From: Atriophallophorus winterbourni
Taxonomy: Eukaryota > Platyhelminthes > Trematoda > Plagiorchiida > Microphallidae
Assembly: GCA_013407085.1 (NCBI GenBank)
Contig: JACCGJ010010178.1
Coordinates: 52,570 to 116,569, forward strand
Length of the DNA: 64,000 bases
Direction: 5' to 3'
The notes beneath the pieces are model-generated. The model made no database searches, had not been told where the DNA came from, and saw only the letters and a program-made list of their open reading frames with translations. The translations under genes were made by a program, and so were the position numbers. Numbering within the stretch: position 1 is the first letter of the stretch; each line of letters starts with the position of its first letter. This document shows, piece by piece, positions 1 through 12,300 of the stretch.

Positions 1-340
1 GTGTCGATCCATCGGGCTGTTACATCAACGATGAGTCTATCGAAGATGAATCGAAATCGTTCAAATTGACAGTCCTGTCAATCTTGAAAATTGTCGTTGA
101 CGTGCTAAACTGTGTGAATCCCTCCTCCTCCTCAGGATCCATCAGCCAGCAAATTAGCGCACTTTTGCTGAACGCCCATGAGGACGAAAATGGAATAGAA
201 CGTTTGGCCTGGTGCATTTCTGATTGTCTGTTGCTGCGTTCGTTGTGCCACTTGCTCTCCATGTCTTTTTCTGGGGAATATTCAATCGCAAGTTCTCTGG
301 TTGGGGATTCTAAAACTGGATTTCAGGCTAATCGAGATCT
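1..340 (+). CDS. Exon (first visible) of the unidentified gene
   Basis: Open from the window edge in the frame starting at position 3 and rich in Leu, Val and Ile (about 112 codons). It ends at a strong GTACGT donor at 341, leaving two codon bases (ct) that the next exon completes as Leu. A pyrimidine tract followed by CAG at 134-135 looks like an acceptor, so the true exon might start at 136 with the left part being intron; the frame stays open either way. Confidence 0.6.
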
Positions 341-3300
341 GTACGTCATCTGTTTTCCCACAGTTTCAATTCGTGGAATATTCAACATATATTTAGCGAT
401 TGTTTGCCAGGGTTTATAATTGAACTGCAGGATTCAATCTTTCAGGCACCTATATGAACTGTATCCAAATTTTTGACGTGCCATTTTAAATTTTAGTGTT
501 TGCTTGCATATTTATTCCATAAATTATACATTTTGTGGGTGCTGTGTCGTTTCGATTGCTAAGAAAAGCTATCACGTAATTCATCATGTATCTTCGTGAC
601 TATGTTCAAATTTAGAATAACGGAATATCATTACAAATGTGTTTCCGTAGAGAAAGCTTGCTTTTACATTAACTTCCCGTCAGTAGTAGGATGTGTGCCG
701 TCCGACTAGCTACATCTGTCAGCTTCCTGAACTCAGAGTAAATGCTGCTTGTTCGTAGTAACCACTTGTAACAATAATCACAGTAAACAAATTATCTACA
801 ATGAACTCACTACACTCTTGCAAGGAGTTCTGCTATTATTCTAGCTGGGAATATGGAGGCTCAATCAGTCACGACTCGGTGGTGCTTTCAGCCTCGATGC
901 TCGTCGAACAGACAGTGTTGAACACTTTATACACCCATGTGCAGACTATTAAGTAACACTTCGCTTGGGCATAAAAAGCATAAGTGTGTGGCATGGCGTC
1001 CAGCCAACAACGATCATCCGTTAACACATTTCGCAGTAAGTGCTAGATGGTTGGGTTGCATCGAGGACTGTCGCTTCTTTTGGAACCCTTGCGTTCGTTT
1101 GATCGAGATTCACATTGAAATTTTCTTGTCCAAAGGCCGTCCTCTCTAAGCTCATACCTTTCGATAAGCTGCAATTCAGCAAGCCTATCGCGGCTGCTTG
1201 ATAAATCTTCTTTCCACTGTGGTATCCGACAATATCACACAGAATTGGAATGCTATTGTTACTATAATGCATGATTGCACGGAGTCTGTATGTGGCAGTA
1301 CCACTTCTAGCAGAAGGACTCATTGTATTTCTCATTATGTATTTCGATTACTGGAAAAATGCAGAAAATTGCTTTTGATTCGTGTTATAATGTAGAACGA
1401 CGAAGCGTTTTAAATAACCTCAAGGGTCGCATTCTATCAGACAGGGAATTGTGGTGGCTACAAAAAGTCGAGCAAATGGAGGTAACCAGCAATTCGATTA
1501 ACTTCCGAACATTGTTCCATCTATTTTGGTTCAAAGATTCTAAAACCATGAGAGTCAACCAGAAGATCATGGACAACAATTGTGCCATAACCGCGAACAA
1601 AAATCGTCACTTGTCGCGTTGTACCGATTGCTTCCGTGAGCGACAGCAGTTGGTCAGTTGATCTGCCGACTCCATCGAAGCGGAATTCAAGCTATGCATT
1701 GAGTCACTGAAAAGATTCAAGGCAGCTGATCCTAATGAACTAACCCTGGTTTTATTCAAGAAAGGTTACAATATCTTACTAACCACACTAGGTGACATTT
1801 TTCATCGCATATGGGAAACCGAAACTATTCCTCGGTGGGAGGGAAAATTATAAAATCATATCCATTTTCAAGAAAGGTGTGCGTCAAACTACAATTAGTT
1901 TGGGATCTTTTACCAGAGTGGCCGACATCGACACCTACTGAACTATTATAAGTAATATCACGTGATATTAATTTCCCGTTTGTTTGATGTTTGCCATAGC
2001 CATCTTTGATTTATTCAATGTTTATATCGTAGAGCTTAATGTGAAATACCGTAAGGAAAACACTTTCTTCTAATCAAGTGTTTTTTCACAATAATGTGAA
2101 TTTTTATTCAAATTCGCGTCAAGTTTGTAGCTTTTAGTATTCGTGACCTTGTTCTTTAAAAACCATCTTTCTTCATTGCCCCATTTATGTTTCTGCTATT
2201 GTTTTCTGTTAAGGTCTACTTTGCTCAATGATTCAATAAAGCAATACGATGCAGCTGTCCGTCTGCTGAGCGAAAATTTGGTCGATTTGTGTCTACTTCG
2301 TAATGAAACAGTCATCGTTCCGACTCTCTTGAATTTCCCACTTGTGTTGGCTGATATCGGCTATCAGCAACTGCAGACAGTCGGGCGATATTTGACGAAC
2401 CTTTGGAATACACTCTCGCTGACTTGTCCCTCTGGCCTAGCTCGGCAGATTATGGCGCAGGTTTCGGCCCAACTGTTCTCTTCGTGCAACTTACTCCTAT
2501 GTTCCGAAAAATATCTCTCTAAGCTGGATGGTAGGCGTCTAGAGTAAGTTTCTAAAGCCATGATCATTTTTGCTTCGTTTTATTTTTTGCACAATTTTTA
2601 ATTTACTTTATCACTGTACTGCCGTATCGACGTTTTTTTCACTAATGTTGGTTTAATTTTATGGATTTATTTTTTCTGCGAAACTACCATCTGAGGGATT
2701 GGGGCTGAAGATTTTCAAGTCCGAATCTCGTCCAAATTTGCCACTGTACATTCTGTGCCTATCATGTGGTAAGGTAAGCCTGCTTATTCCTTGTGGTCCT
2801 TCGTCAGGTCCATTAGGTCTGGTTAAATGCCAGAGCGAGATGACCAAAACTGTGTACCGGATTTCGGTGCATGGAGGTCTACACGATATCCAATTTTGGA
2901 ATAAGCGTGAAGGCAATAAATCGTTTGTAGACGATTTAATGTTTTTTTCGGGGAGACGTAAGTGTTCGACCAGCTACACACTGCGAGACACTGAGTATCA
3001 TCCCTACTAGACGTATCGATTTGAGGACTAAACCCTCACAGTTCGACTAACCAATTACACACACACACAATTGCGGTAGTTACCATATTGCATACGTATG
3101 CTAACCAGTGGACGTACAATGTCAACTTACTTGTGCGACCATTTTTGTTTCTACCGACCTAAAATTTGCCTCGTCTATTTCTATCTTTCTGCGAACTAGC
3201 CACATGAGCTTTTCTAGCTGGCATCGTCGGATATATAACGCAACTATCTGTACTAGCAACGAATGTATTAAGAATCAAGTTTACATGTTGAAACTTTTCT

Positions 3301-6300
3301 GATTGTATTACGATTAAAATTCGGCGTGCTCTTAACTCCGTTATATTTACCGCTCTAAGCTCCGAAAGGCGTCGTTGAAATTTCGGGGGTATTTGAGTTG
3401 ATTCAAGTATAGCGAGATTTGATAATCTAAAATGGCTGGAATTGAGGTGACTCGTCTTGCTATTTATGGTTCTTCTGATTCGCCACTCACCTGCCGCAGG
3501 GTGTCACTGAATCGCGTTCAAATAGCTGTCCTGGTTTTTGGTATTTGTTATATTTTACCAGAGCGAACCCAAGTAATAATTACCCAAACGCTTAACACCG
3601 AAAACGTTTATTATATTAGTCACTATTGGCTAACTGCACCCAACACTACGCATTGCAAGAACAAAGGCAGACCTTACAGGCAAAGAGCTTTACCGTCTCT
3701 GAACAAAAGGCAGATTAGGCTGCGGCTCATCTGTATTTTTTGGCGAAACACAATATGGCCGACAAATAGACTAATCAGAATCGAAAATTATAAATTCAAA
3801 GGTTATAATTAGTTTTTGAGGAAAATAATAATAATATTTCCTCAACAGCATCTTTTTGGAGTGGTTGATTAATCTTGCATGTTGTCACGTTGAGTGTCGG
3901 AGAAAGCTTGCTACGATGCACGGTAGTGAAGGCCGCAAGGAAGCTTTCTTGTTGATGTCGTTTTACTCGCTCATTAAACCTGGTTTCATTCACAGTGTTG
4001 TCACTTCATCTCCGTGTGTTGGTTCTCTTTCTGGTGCAGATTCCCTAACTTTTACGTCTTTCTCTCCGTTCCTTATCTATTCAGGATTTTATATCATGTT
4101 TGTATGGCAGATATGCATTTGATACTTCGCACCGGTGTAATACTGTTCACTATGATGATGATGATGATGGTATAGCGCATATGGGCTAGTCATTTATTTT
4201 TTGCGTGGCAACAAATTCCTGTTCATCTATTTCTCTGTATCCAAACGTATGATTCATCATCCACATGGCTTTTCACTTCTTCAACGTGTTGCACTTGTTT
4301 AAGATGCTTCATTTGTCACTCTGTGGAGGCAGTCACTGGCTACATTGTATTTAATCGTGGATCTTCTTTACATAACATTTCAACTAAATTAATCCAGTTA
4401 TATCAGGTTTTATGATAATTAACACTCTTCTGTTTTCGAGTTTCCGAGGATACCCGTATTCACCGCATAAACTGTCTGTTTTGATTAGTAAAACTTAACG
4501 AATGTTGTTAAGTTTCGTTTCTTGCTTTCCAGGAATGCTCTTCGATATCTGCTATGCCTCGTGAAGTTTTCGCTTTTTGTTTCATCTGAAACCACCGCTG
4601 AAGTTGCCGGCACTGGTTTACTGCCTGATGACATTGCTGTTCTACACTCTTGTGCTACTGCATTTGCGCAAACATTGGTGTGTCGTTGCACTCCCTCTCA
4701 CGTGTGGAGCAAGTAAGCAAGTCATCTCCGAATCGCCTCGGTCTTTTCACTCGTCGTAGGTAGTTTGCCGTGTTGACCAAGTTGGTGGGAGTTTATTGGG
4801 GTGGGATAATGGAATTTAATCTGATTGATTCATAACACACAATTTAAATGCGTTTGAGTGTTGTTTGCGATTGTACCCTTATAAGATGACTCACTCAATA
4901 GTAATCTACCGGTGATTGTGTCATTTATCGCCCAGTAGGCATGTGCAAATATTCAACTGTGTGTACGGTTGGTTTGATAACTCTGTTCATCATTTATCTC
5001 CATCGCTCTGTTCGATAGACATCCAATCTCTCGCTTCGGAAACTATGGTCCCCAAGTCTTATCCTGATAGGGAATGCGTTACTGTGTCGTCGTATGGTTG
5101 TTAGTTGGTCGTCAATGCGTTTTCAGACAGAACGTTTATTACTTTGTTATGAATCACCTAAACTGAATATTCACATCGGAACCGTTTGCACAGACCGCGT
5201 CACGCTCGCTCCTGCTTCGGATTATCGGCTGCCTTTCTGTTTGTTATCCAAACATATCAGGTTATCGGTTAATGTTTTTGCCAGCTTGCCTACATCCGGT
5301 TAGTTGGTTCACTTCTTGCGTTTGTCATGCAGGGGTGGGGGTGTTCCGCCGACCTTGATGAGATGATGATGTGCAACATCCGTTACTTTCTGCGTTCCCG
5401 TCAATGAGTCACAATCGATTATGATCGATTTCGACTTGCGCGAGTTATCACTCAATAATGCATTGAATTCTGTTTATTATGCTGCTCCCATCCGCGAAAT
5501 TGTGATATTTGTCTCCTTCAACAAATGTCCACCGTGGCTATATACCTCACGTACGCATGACTATCTCGTACTTCACACACCATACGGTCCGATTCAACAC
5601 TCACACTATAGCGCGTCGGTCATGTGTAAGCGTCTTTTGCGGTTGCTCCAGAATCACTCTGTGATACTCTATTTGAACAACATTTTCCTTCTTCGAGAAC
5701 TTTAATTAACCCTACGTTCATAATCAACCATCGGGTACCGGATATAGTTTCAATTTAGAGAGAGTTACTCATGAGTAAGTATTTCATTAAATTTATTCAT
5801 GTCGCTCATTTTCAATTTGGCGTTACTTGAAGGTACTTAAGGCTTAAATACCATACGATCAAGGCGAAAGTTTGGAAGTGTATTGAGTCGTTTATGAATA
5901 ACTTTATATTGTAGTTAACACCCACCCACTGGTATTGATTGTTTAAACGTTGGCTTGCAGACAAAAGGATCATTTGCAGAACAGAAATGTCATTCCGGTT
6001 TTAATGTTTATTGCCACGGAATTTTGTTAACTATTCACAAATATGTGATTCCAATGTGAATTAATGCCTCATAGATAGAAGAAAGCAACAAGCCTGTGTA
6101 TTCCAGACGTGTAATGCTCATTGCCATGCGGATGAATCACGCAGTTTGCACCCCTTTCTGGAAATTCAGTATAATTATTGTTGTATCGCAAGAATAGGAA
6201 TCTGAACTAAAAGCTCACTAAATGTCGACTCGACATTATGCCTCCTTTCTTCGATAGAACTGTATTAGTCAGTTGAGGCAATCGCCTGAACGGTGTGTAT

Positions 6301-9300
6301 GTATGTATGAATTCACAAGCCTGAGTCCAGGCAAAGCGCCGCACGGTCATAGATCGCACGTGGGCTAAGATAATGGCAGCTCGCCCAGGCCTAGACAACT
6401 ACCAAAACGAAAATAGAAACGTTGCGTAGTGTGGCTACATTTAATCGACTGGCCGTTGCGCGGTATGTGAATCGGCCGTGAAAATCTTGTCACTGGTTCC
6501 GGATGAAACTCGGTTGTGAGTGAAGGAAAGTCTTGGAGTCAACTGATGTGGTGGTACAGTGACTGCCACATTGCCTGTATCTGGACAAAAATCCCTGCTT
6601 CATTATAACTACACATTTCCACGTATTTTGTTTCACTCGATTGTATTGGTCATAATCTATTCCTTTTCCTTGTTCTCACAGTTTCCATGGTGATGGTTTC
6701 TATCGTAATACGGTTTTCAACGAGGAAACCACTTTTGAATTTTGCGCCTCAAATTGGTTGTGTTTTGCCGACTCAGAATTGTTCCCGGATCCTCCGTTCC
6801 AATTATTGTGGGTTGGCACTGTTTCAACTTTTAGCGTTTCTATCATGTTCAGTGTATATCCACCTCCGTATTTGGTTCGAATCATAATTGAATTTATGTG
6901 ATTTAGGAATGCTGGTTTTACCCCGGACGTTTTCTCTTGTTTGGGCGCAATTGTCCTGCCAAGTCCTACGTTCGTTTCGCAATCTGATAGGCACTGACTG
7001 CACGTCTTTAGATCTCTAATTTTTTGTATTTATATTTCTGTATGGTTTAGATTTTTATAGCTGTTGATGTGCTTGTCGTTATTTTCTACGGTTTTTTATG
7101 CCATACCGTTTTTCGGTCTTTTTACAATAGCGTTTTTGTTATCTGTATATTAGGATTCAAATTACGGGAGATGTCGTCACTATGTCATTTAAAGTATGGG
7201 TTCAAGATTTTGCCTTGAGTTACAATTTGCTTCTAAAAAACGTATCGTAGTAACAGAAACGCTGAATCATATAAATGGGTTAAATTTACGGGCCTGAACA
7301 AAAAATCCACATTTGCGTGAATTTCCATCACACACACACACACCACGACCGGTTTTGTGGGTTTGACTCATGTACATGGTGTGGTATGAAAGCAGAAGCC
7401 TGATCCAGGCAAAGTGCCGCACAGTCAGAGACTGCACGTTGGCGATATTCCTGTCAGGTTGCCCAGGCCTAGACAGATATGAGAAATAGAGAATAAAGAT
7501 TGTAGTGAGACTCCAGCTTGTTTCAGAATGCAGCTCAATCAATTCAGCACGTTGTTAGCCGCACAGCACAGTACTGTACGGTTGCACATCCGCGCTACAC
7601 GGCGTGCAATAGTGCAGCACTTCTGTACTGTGCGGCTAACACCGTGCTAAATAGATTGGCCATCGCTGGTGAGCTGCATACTGAAACAGGCTGGAGTCTC
7701 ACTACCATTTCTATTCCCCCCCTCATATCTGTCTCGGACTGGGCAACCTGACAGTATCTTAGCCCACGTGTAGTCTTTGACTGTGTGCCACTTTACATGG
7801 ATCAGGCTTGTGATTTCACATGTGTTGTTGTTGAACAGGTTGATCTTATCCAACGCTGGCTTACAAGTTCATACCTTGTGATATCTTGCGCGCTTCTAGC
7901 TTCCAAACATAGCAAGCATCTGTATTCTGTAGTTTTAGATGTGGTGTGAAGTTTTCTTTTTTGATCTCCTATTGCAGACGTGATAACCGGGATCAGACTG
8001 AACTGGAGTTGAATTTTGAACTGTTTGCTGCAGGACGTCACTTTGAACCGCTAAAGCTACTCTATGTGAGTTTTTTAAACTTTATACAATGCTTCATGCA
8101 TACATACGTATAAAATACTCCATACATTTTGTTGTGCATTTGACACCGCCTATGGTGAACTGTGGTCGCATTTTTCGCGGGATTTTCTTCCCTTTTTCGA
8201 TCAGTGAGGCCTGTAGATCTTCATTTACTAACCCTAGGTTCTTGCCTCGATACTTGCTACTGGTGTAATGCTTTTTGTGATGATGATGTTCTTGTCTTGT
8301 TTATTTCCCTAGTATCGCACACTTTCCTCTCAAAGTTTGTAAAAATGTAACGCTAATAAGCACTACCCCTCGGTTTTCCAGCGAACACCTCACGACTTAA
8401 TAGCTTTCGAGTAAGAATAAGAGATTGAGGTTCCAGCCAACGAATCCGCCCACTTGAACCGGTGTTTAAAATTGCCTTTGATTCTGTGCTTCCTTAATTT
8501 TACTCTCTTTCTCGGATGTTTGGTTTTTAAATAGCTTAAATTACTGCTTTCGTTTTTTTCTAGCTAATTGCTCCAAATGACGCTGATCTGTGCATCAGAC
8601 TTTTAACTTTCGTTGACTCAGACGAATGTTCCGCAACTGTGGAGAATAAATTGGACCTCTATCATGATGTATTTCGCGTGTGTTCGCTTGTTCCCGGACT
8701 CGAAATGTTCTTTTGCAATCTACTCGGAAGTATTTTTAAAAGGTAATGTTAACCATATTTTTTGAGGTTATCTTTCAAAGTTCAACATGTTCCAAAGTTA
8801 CGGAACAGTGACAGATGCCTACCTCTTTTCTTTATAAATAATCTTTAAATATTCGAGCAGAGAATAAGATTATCTTCTAATTTTATTCAATCTTTGGTTC
8901 TAAGAATGCCTCCTTGTGCGATAAGGTTTGATATTTTTTTTAAATCCCATTTACTGAACTCGTGCTCTTTTTGTCATTTGTTCATTCGAATTCGCGAATT
9001 CATTTTGAAGCTCAAGTGTAAAAGTGACTTTCCATTATCACGAAGCGGTAGCGATGATAAATCTTCCACTGGACAGTGTGCAGTTATTTTTCCGGATAAC
9101 GTTGCTAGCCATTTACTCTCTTAACTTTTGTGCGACTATCTCCTTCTGGAGGATGAGTCGGCTTCAATGAAGATTTTTGGAAATTTGAGTACAAAGCGGC
9201 GTCCCCAGCACCACTCGGCGTTTGTTCGAGTCAGCTTCTCTAGCCTTTGCACAACCAAGTGCGACCTGCAAGGCAGCAGGGAGTTGCCAGAAAGAGGTGG

Positions 9301-12300
9301 TGTGCACCAACTAACCGTTCCAGATTTTTCCTCAGGGTTTTCTTCCGAAACCTTTCTAGCGATCGGGTATCCCGCAAGGCAGCGGAGGTTTAGAATCAGG
9401 GTTTTCCTTCGCTCAGATGAAATGCCCTCCCACTCTAACGAGCTCCATCTGCCCGATGCAAACTGGTTTTCAGGCGCCAGTCACTCACCCTCGTCCCTTC
9501 TCCTGTTGGTAGAAGCAGTTCCGCCAGGCACATGGAGCCACTCGTGCAGGCCAAAAGCTGGACTTGGTTGTCAGAGGCTATTTGAGACGCGCGCCATATG
9601 GGAGCATTTTATAAACAGTGCGAGCTTATCCCCACTGCCACCCCCGGCTATAACAACCTTTGGAACCCCTCTGTAAGATGGAAAATTAGCGTTTTTCACA
9701 TTCGGCCAATATTCAGCCTGGATGAAAACCGTGCGTGTTGCCATCACGCCATCTGTTTAGCTTGATTGAGCTTGAGAGTGGATACTCAATATTCACGGAA
9801 TCCTATCGCTTCCATCTTCTTTCGATTAGATCCGGTGATCCGTTTGTGGCATTGGATACATCCGTTCCACAGCCCCATCTACGCTGGCCTGTTTGGTTCC
9901 GAGCGATGATTTCTTTGCTGGATGAGCCGTTGAAAGCGTGAGTTAACTTTATTTTATTGTTTAATCATGATGAGTAGAACTTTTACACAGCAATTTGTCT
10001 TCGGCGTATAATATGGCCAGTGGTATTTTGAGATGAACTTTAGGTTCTGACCGATTTTGACTGATTAGCAAGTTAGAAAACAACTCCAGACATCGCGTGC
10101 TATTCACGGCAAATTTTGTCTCCATCGTCATTGAGTGTAAGGGTTTCATTTGCTATCTGCTTTGCGATGATTGAAACTGCCCATCATATCACGCCTTGTT
10201 CTTATTCCCTAGTAAAGGATCAAATAAACAGTCAGGTGGCCATCTCATAGCGATCAACGTACCTGATGCCACGTTCTTGTTAGTCGCCTTTGCCCTCTCT
10301 TGGTCATACACGCCCCTAGCAACCATTCAAGTAATATAATTGATCACATTGTACTTCATATTGTTTTAAAACATACATATTTTTACATATATATGACTCT
10401 TTCAATCCTCGTAGAACCTTATGTTGCTGTCTATAGTTACTTTGTGAAAATAGCACGAAACCGGTCTGTCTATGGGTTTTACTTATTTAATCGTGTGCCC
10501 GTCAATAATACGGTTCATTTTCATACATTCAACCATTTGGTAAAAATTTATTAGTTCATTTTGTTATGCACTGCCAGACAGGCCGTTCTCACTTTTAGCT
10601 CTGCTACAACTCACTACCTGTTGGTCAGGCTGTGAATTCGGGTGCTCAGTTTGTCAATAGTGTTGATATTTATTTGAGGATACGTTCACTTTGTTGTTGG
10701 CCGATTCAAGACCTCTCATGTCTTACGTCACGTTTACCTACACGCATTAGATCGAATGTTTTATTGTTGCTTACTTGGTTAGATGGGATTCAGCTAGGGT
10801 TCCAGCAATTAGGATGTTTACTCTCCGTTTTTTACGTGGTTTAAGTGTCAGTTTTTATCAGATCGTATTGTCCCATCGTTGTTTTTCTTCAGCTCTTATG
10901 ATGCCTTCAAAGACATCGTTCAAAAACACGTGGCAGCGGATGAAGCACTATCTTCAGCTCATTTGAAGGGTGTGTCATCTCAGTCTGCGCGTATTTTGTA
11001 CGCTAACCACTTGCCACAGCAGAAGCACTTTTGGACGGAACTTTTTCCGCAAGGTCATTTACCATGTGAATGTCCGTTACCCCAAGCTCCATTACTTAAA
11101 CCGCTTCCCGTTGGCGGCGATTCTGTGGAGCCCAAATCAGAGGCTGTAAACTACGATTCACAAAGGATCGCTGTGACGTGGAAAATGCTCGCCTGTGACT
11201 TGCTGCGATCTGTTGTTCTAAAGATCCCACCTGGGATCCAGTTGGTTTGTAAATCGATCGAACGAGTGGTTCCGACGGAAGTGATACGTGGTGGTTTCTT
11301 CGGTATGCATCTTGTCTTGGCCAACATTTTTCTTCGTATTCATCAAGAAGTGGTGCTTGATGAAGTCGAGCGTTTACAGCTGTTGATTCTGTGGGAACAT
11401 CTTTGTGCTGTTTTGGAGTCCTCTGTTGACCAGGGTAAGCGTTCTCCCAAGTGAATTAAGTGGGAAGCCCAATTTATGTGTATTCCAATGTTTTATCTTG
11501 TTGTGGACTCTTTATCTCTCGTATTGTATAGTCAAAACTCAACCCGTGATATTCTTTCACGTGATTATAATATGCATGTTTGATATATAAAACCACAAGC
11601 CTGATCCAGACATAGTTCAATGGACAGCCATAGACTGCATGCGGCTCGGTAACCGTAGTAAATCAGTTTAGCACGGTCTTACCTGTACAAAACAGAAGTA
11701 CTTCGTGATTGCCTATCCGTGCTGGTACTAATATGTAGCCCTCGTTAAATTTAACTTGTATTTCAACTATCCGCTTTCGCCCACTTTTCTATCATCCTAT
11801 CCCTCTGTTTATCGATGGGTAGAAGGGTTAAATTGGAGTTATGATATAATAAAGTCGCCAGCTTTCACTAAGTTACCGCTTGTACTCGGTGTTTGTTCAC
11901 TTACAGGACGGAAGTAAGCCCTAATCATAAATATTTTACTTTTTAAACCCATCAAGATATACGTGTTATTTGTGAAATCTTATGGCTATATACATCTCGA
12001 CATCAGTTTTACGTAACACTGTCGTTGATATAGTGGAGGCAGAAGCTAATTAGAGCATCTTGATTTGGCGTTGATTCACAAAGCGTTTACGATCATCAAA
12101 CCGATCTTCATTATCCTGCTTTAGATATTAGTGGCTGCAAGAAGCGCGTATTGAAGTACATAGATGATTTGGACTCTTCGTTTTCGTAAGTCTGGTTTAT
12201 TTGTCCACTTATTGTTCTATGTTATATTGCTTGACAGTTATCGCATTGCATTACACAAATGAAAACAGAATGAGTTATACAATGTATAGCAAGTAATCTA

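Larger units (their letters stand above)
2544..4532 (+). other. Intron, possible alternative exon inside
   Basis: Bounded by GTAAGT and TTGCTTTCCAG. It contains a 73-base candidate cassette (2696-2768), an AC microsatellite near 3,060 and an ATG-repeat near 4,155. Nothing else is recognisable. Confidence 0.55.

Noticed and set aside
2699..3010. Open frame of 103 codons after the second exon
   Set aside because: Entering it from exon 2 would need a phase-0 junction that neither visible donor gives. Only the 73-base alternative in another frame fits both neighbours.
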